Of a DNA stretch of 64,000 nt, positions 62,466 through 64,000 are shown piece after piece. Under the pieces are notes generated by a model, which did not search any database, was not told where the DNA came from, and worked only from the letters and a program-made list of their open reading frames with translations. The stretch is taken from contig JAJDDJ010000009.1 of NCBI GenBank assembly GCA_029260395.1, forward strand, positions 434,001-498,000, written 5' to 3'. The stretch's first letter is position 1; each line of letters opens with the position of its first letter. The translations under genes were made by a program, and so were the position numbers. The DNA is from Phycisphaerales bacterium (GTDB lineage: Bacteria > Planctomycetota > Phycisphaerae > Phycisphaerales > UBA1924).

Positions 62466-62471
62466 AGTATA
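62466..62471 (-). promoter_or_regulatory. -10-like TATACT, 6 bases before the small ORF
   Basis: TATACT on the minus strand, then GGGTGC and ATG. It is the best hexamer in the gap. Confidence 0.45.
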
Positions 62472-62614
62472 CACGATCAGCACAGGATCCGTCCCCCTCT
62501 CGCCCAAAACCACCGCTCAGAGCGCCCCACGCCCGATTGCGCGAAGCTTGTGCAAGCTGCTGAGCTGTGCCAATCCCACCGCGCCTCGAACTCCTAGCGA
62601 GCGAACAATTCACC

Positions 62615-64000
62615 ATGACCATCTCACGCCGACACTTCATCGCTCGTTCCACCGCCTTCGGCCTCGGGTTCGCAGGCCTGCAAACCGCGTTCGCCCAGCG
62701 GGTCTTCGCGTCGTCGAGTCCCAAGCTTGCAGCGGGCCCCTTCGGCCCGCTCGTGCCCGACCCCAACGGCGTGTTCGATCTGCCCGAGGGCTTCACCTAC
62801 AAGGTCATCAGCCGAGCGGGCGAGACCATGGTCGATGGCCTTCTCTGCCCCGCGCGGCCCGACGCCATGGCGGCGTTCCCCGGCCCTGACGGTCTCACCC
62901 TCATCGTCTGTAATCACGAAGTCAGCGGCGGCGCACAAGCCGAGAGCGCCTTTGGCCCGACCGGTCATCGCCTGACCTTCGAGATCGCATCCCGCCTCTA
63001 CGACCCGGGCACCGGTGACGGCGCAGGCGGAGGCGGCGCCATGCCCGGCGGGACCACCACCCTCGTATACGACACCAAGAAGCAGAAGCTCGTCCGCCAG
63101 TTCCTTTCCCTCGGCGGGACCGAGCGCAACTGCGCGGGCGGCTCAACGCCCCACGGCACCTGGATCACCTGCGAGGAATCCGTCTCGCGCGCTGACCAGC
63201 TCCACGCCAAGGACCACGGCTACTGCTTCGAGGTCCCCGTCACCGCTGAGCCCCGGCTCAACCGAGCTGTGCCGATCAAGGCCATGGGCCGCTTCAACCA
63301 CGAGGCGACGGCGACCGACCCCGCCACGGGCATCGTCTACCTCACCGAAGACCGCCCCGATGGCCTGCTCTACCGGTACCTGCCGGTCAACCCGGCTGAC
63401 CTCGCAGCAGGCGGCAAGCTCCAGGTGCTCATGATCGCCGATGCCCCCGCCGCTGACACCCGCAACTGGGAGGCACCCAATGGCGCAGGCAAGACTATCA
63501 ACCAGGGCGATGCGCTCTCCGTGACCTGGCTCGACCTCGCCGATGCGGGCATCGAAGCCGATTCGCCCAACGACACCATCCGCTTCGAAGGGTTTGAGAA
63601 GGGCGCTGCGCGATTCGCCCGTGGCGAGGGCATGTGGTGGGGCTCGCTCGGCAAGGGTGCCGCCAAGGCCGATGAAGCCGTCTACTTCGCCTGCACCAAC
63701 GGCGGGCCTGCCAAAAAGGGCCAGCTCTGGAAGCTCACCCCCGCCCCCTCGGCCGAGCCGCACGAAAGCCAGCTCGACACGCTCGCGTTGTTCGTCGAGT
63801 CCGAGTCGTCCGCGGTGATCGACAACGCCGACAACATCACCGTCGCGCCCTTCGGCCACCTCATCGTCTGCGAAGACGGTAGCGGCGAGCAGCGCCTCGT
63901 CGGCGTCGATCCCAATGGCAACGCCTACGAGTTCGCCCGCAACGCCCTCAGCGAATCAGAACTCGCCGGCGCCTGCTTCAGCCCCGATGGCACAACCCTG
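62615..64000 (+). CDS. PhoX-type alkaline phosphatase (DUF839), C-terminus outside the window
   Basis: The first 462 residues are in the window and the gene continues past the edge. A Tat signal is present ('SRRHFIARSTAFGLGFAGLQ' at residues 4-23). The PhoX core shows 'CNHEVSGGAQ', and the hallmark 'GGTERNCAGGSTPHGTWITC' followed by 'EESV' near 170, with an Ala-Glu-rich calcium-binding end still to come. 'GRFNHEATATDPATGIVYLT' with 'EDRPDGLLYRYLP' near 228 belongs to the propeller that binds Ca2+ and Fe3+. It hydrolyses phosphate monoesters in the periplasm. A phosphate-responsive promoter was looked for but not found. Confidence 0.88.
   Translation, partial: MTISRRHFIARSTAFGLGFAGLQTAFAQRVFASSSPKLAAGPFGPLVPDPNGVFDLPEGFTYKVISRAGETMVDGLLCPARPDAMAAFPGPDGLTLIVCNHEVSGGAQAESAFGPTGHRLTFEIASRLYDPGTGDGAGGGGAMPGGTTTLVYDTKKQKLVRQFLSLGGTERNCAGGSTPHGTWITCEESVSRADQLHAKDHGYCFEVPVTAEPRLNRAVPIKAMGRFNHEATATDPATGIVYLTEDRPDGLLYRYLPVNPADLAAGGKLQVLMIADAPAADTRNWEAPNGAGKTINQGDALSVTWLDLADAGIEADSPNDTIRFEGFEKGAARFARGEGMWWGSLGKGAAKADEAVYFACTNGGPAKKGQLWKLTPAPSAEPHESQLDTLALFVESESSAVIDNADNITVAPFGHLIVCEDGSGEQRLVGVDPNGNAYEFARNALSESELAGACFSPDGTTL

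Overview
The window looks like chromosomal DNA from a planctomycete of the Phycisphaerae type (inference). It is very GC-rich with strongly GC-biased third codon positions. Typical traits of that group are present: an exported protein ending in two dockerin-like GDFL repeats, a PEP-CTERM-type protein, a coiled-coil protein with a BRCT-like end, a type IV-pilin-like protein, and many exported proteins of unknown role. Most genes are housekeeping and no phage, insertion sequence, CRISPR array, rRNA or tRNA was seen.

Layout. 1-8 kb: the start of a NuoG-like gene, an exported propeller-like protein, then a leftward nonulosonic (sialic-type) acid cassette neuC-neuB-neuA led by a giant Maf-type fusion protein, probably for flagellin glycosylation. 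8-20 kb: a membrane protein, a SPOR-like lipoprotein, flgM with a clean terminator, a ROK kinase, ispE/nif3 back to back, two small envelope proteins, a 1,377-aa PQQ-propeller protein, and rpiB coupled to a Sua5-phosphatase fusion. 20-31 kb: a pseudopilin with a long leader, comEC, an exported protein, trpE, clpS, a serA-like dehydrogenase, and a DUF2089/membrane-protein pair. 31-46 kb: pdxJ, folC, an exported protein, a Ca/Na antiporter, marC, leuS, an ECF sigma/anti-sigma pair, two small membrane proteins, topA and miaA. 46-64 kb: a YwqG-like protein, der, a DASS transporter, a ClC channel, uvrC, a PEP-CTERM protein, a glycosyltransferase, a response regulator, an LpxL-like acyltransferase, a coiled-coil/BRCT protein, a YdeI-like protein, mgtC, purB, a 36-residue membrane ORF and a PhoX-type phosphatase running off the end.

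The most notable pattern is regulatory. At about 18 gene starts a TANNNT hexamer lies only 5-8 bases before the start codon, often with no ribosome-binding site. This is what leaderless transcription would look like, and it helps fix several GTG starts (ispE, miaA, uvrC, the sigma factor). Other points of interest are the three-part Maf fusion whose last part resembles a radical-SAM barrel without its cysteine cluster, a purB with a compositionally foreign middle, the Sua5-phosphatase fusion coupled to rpiB, and two families of short dispersed repeats.
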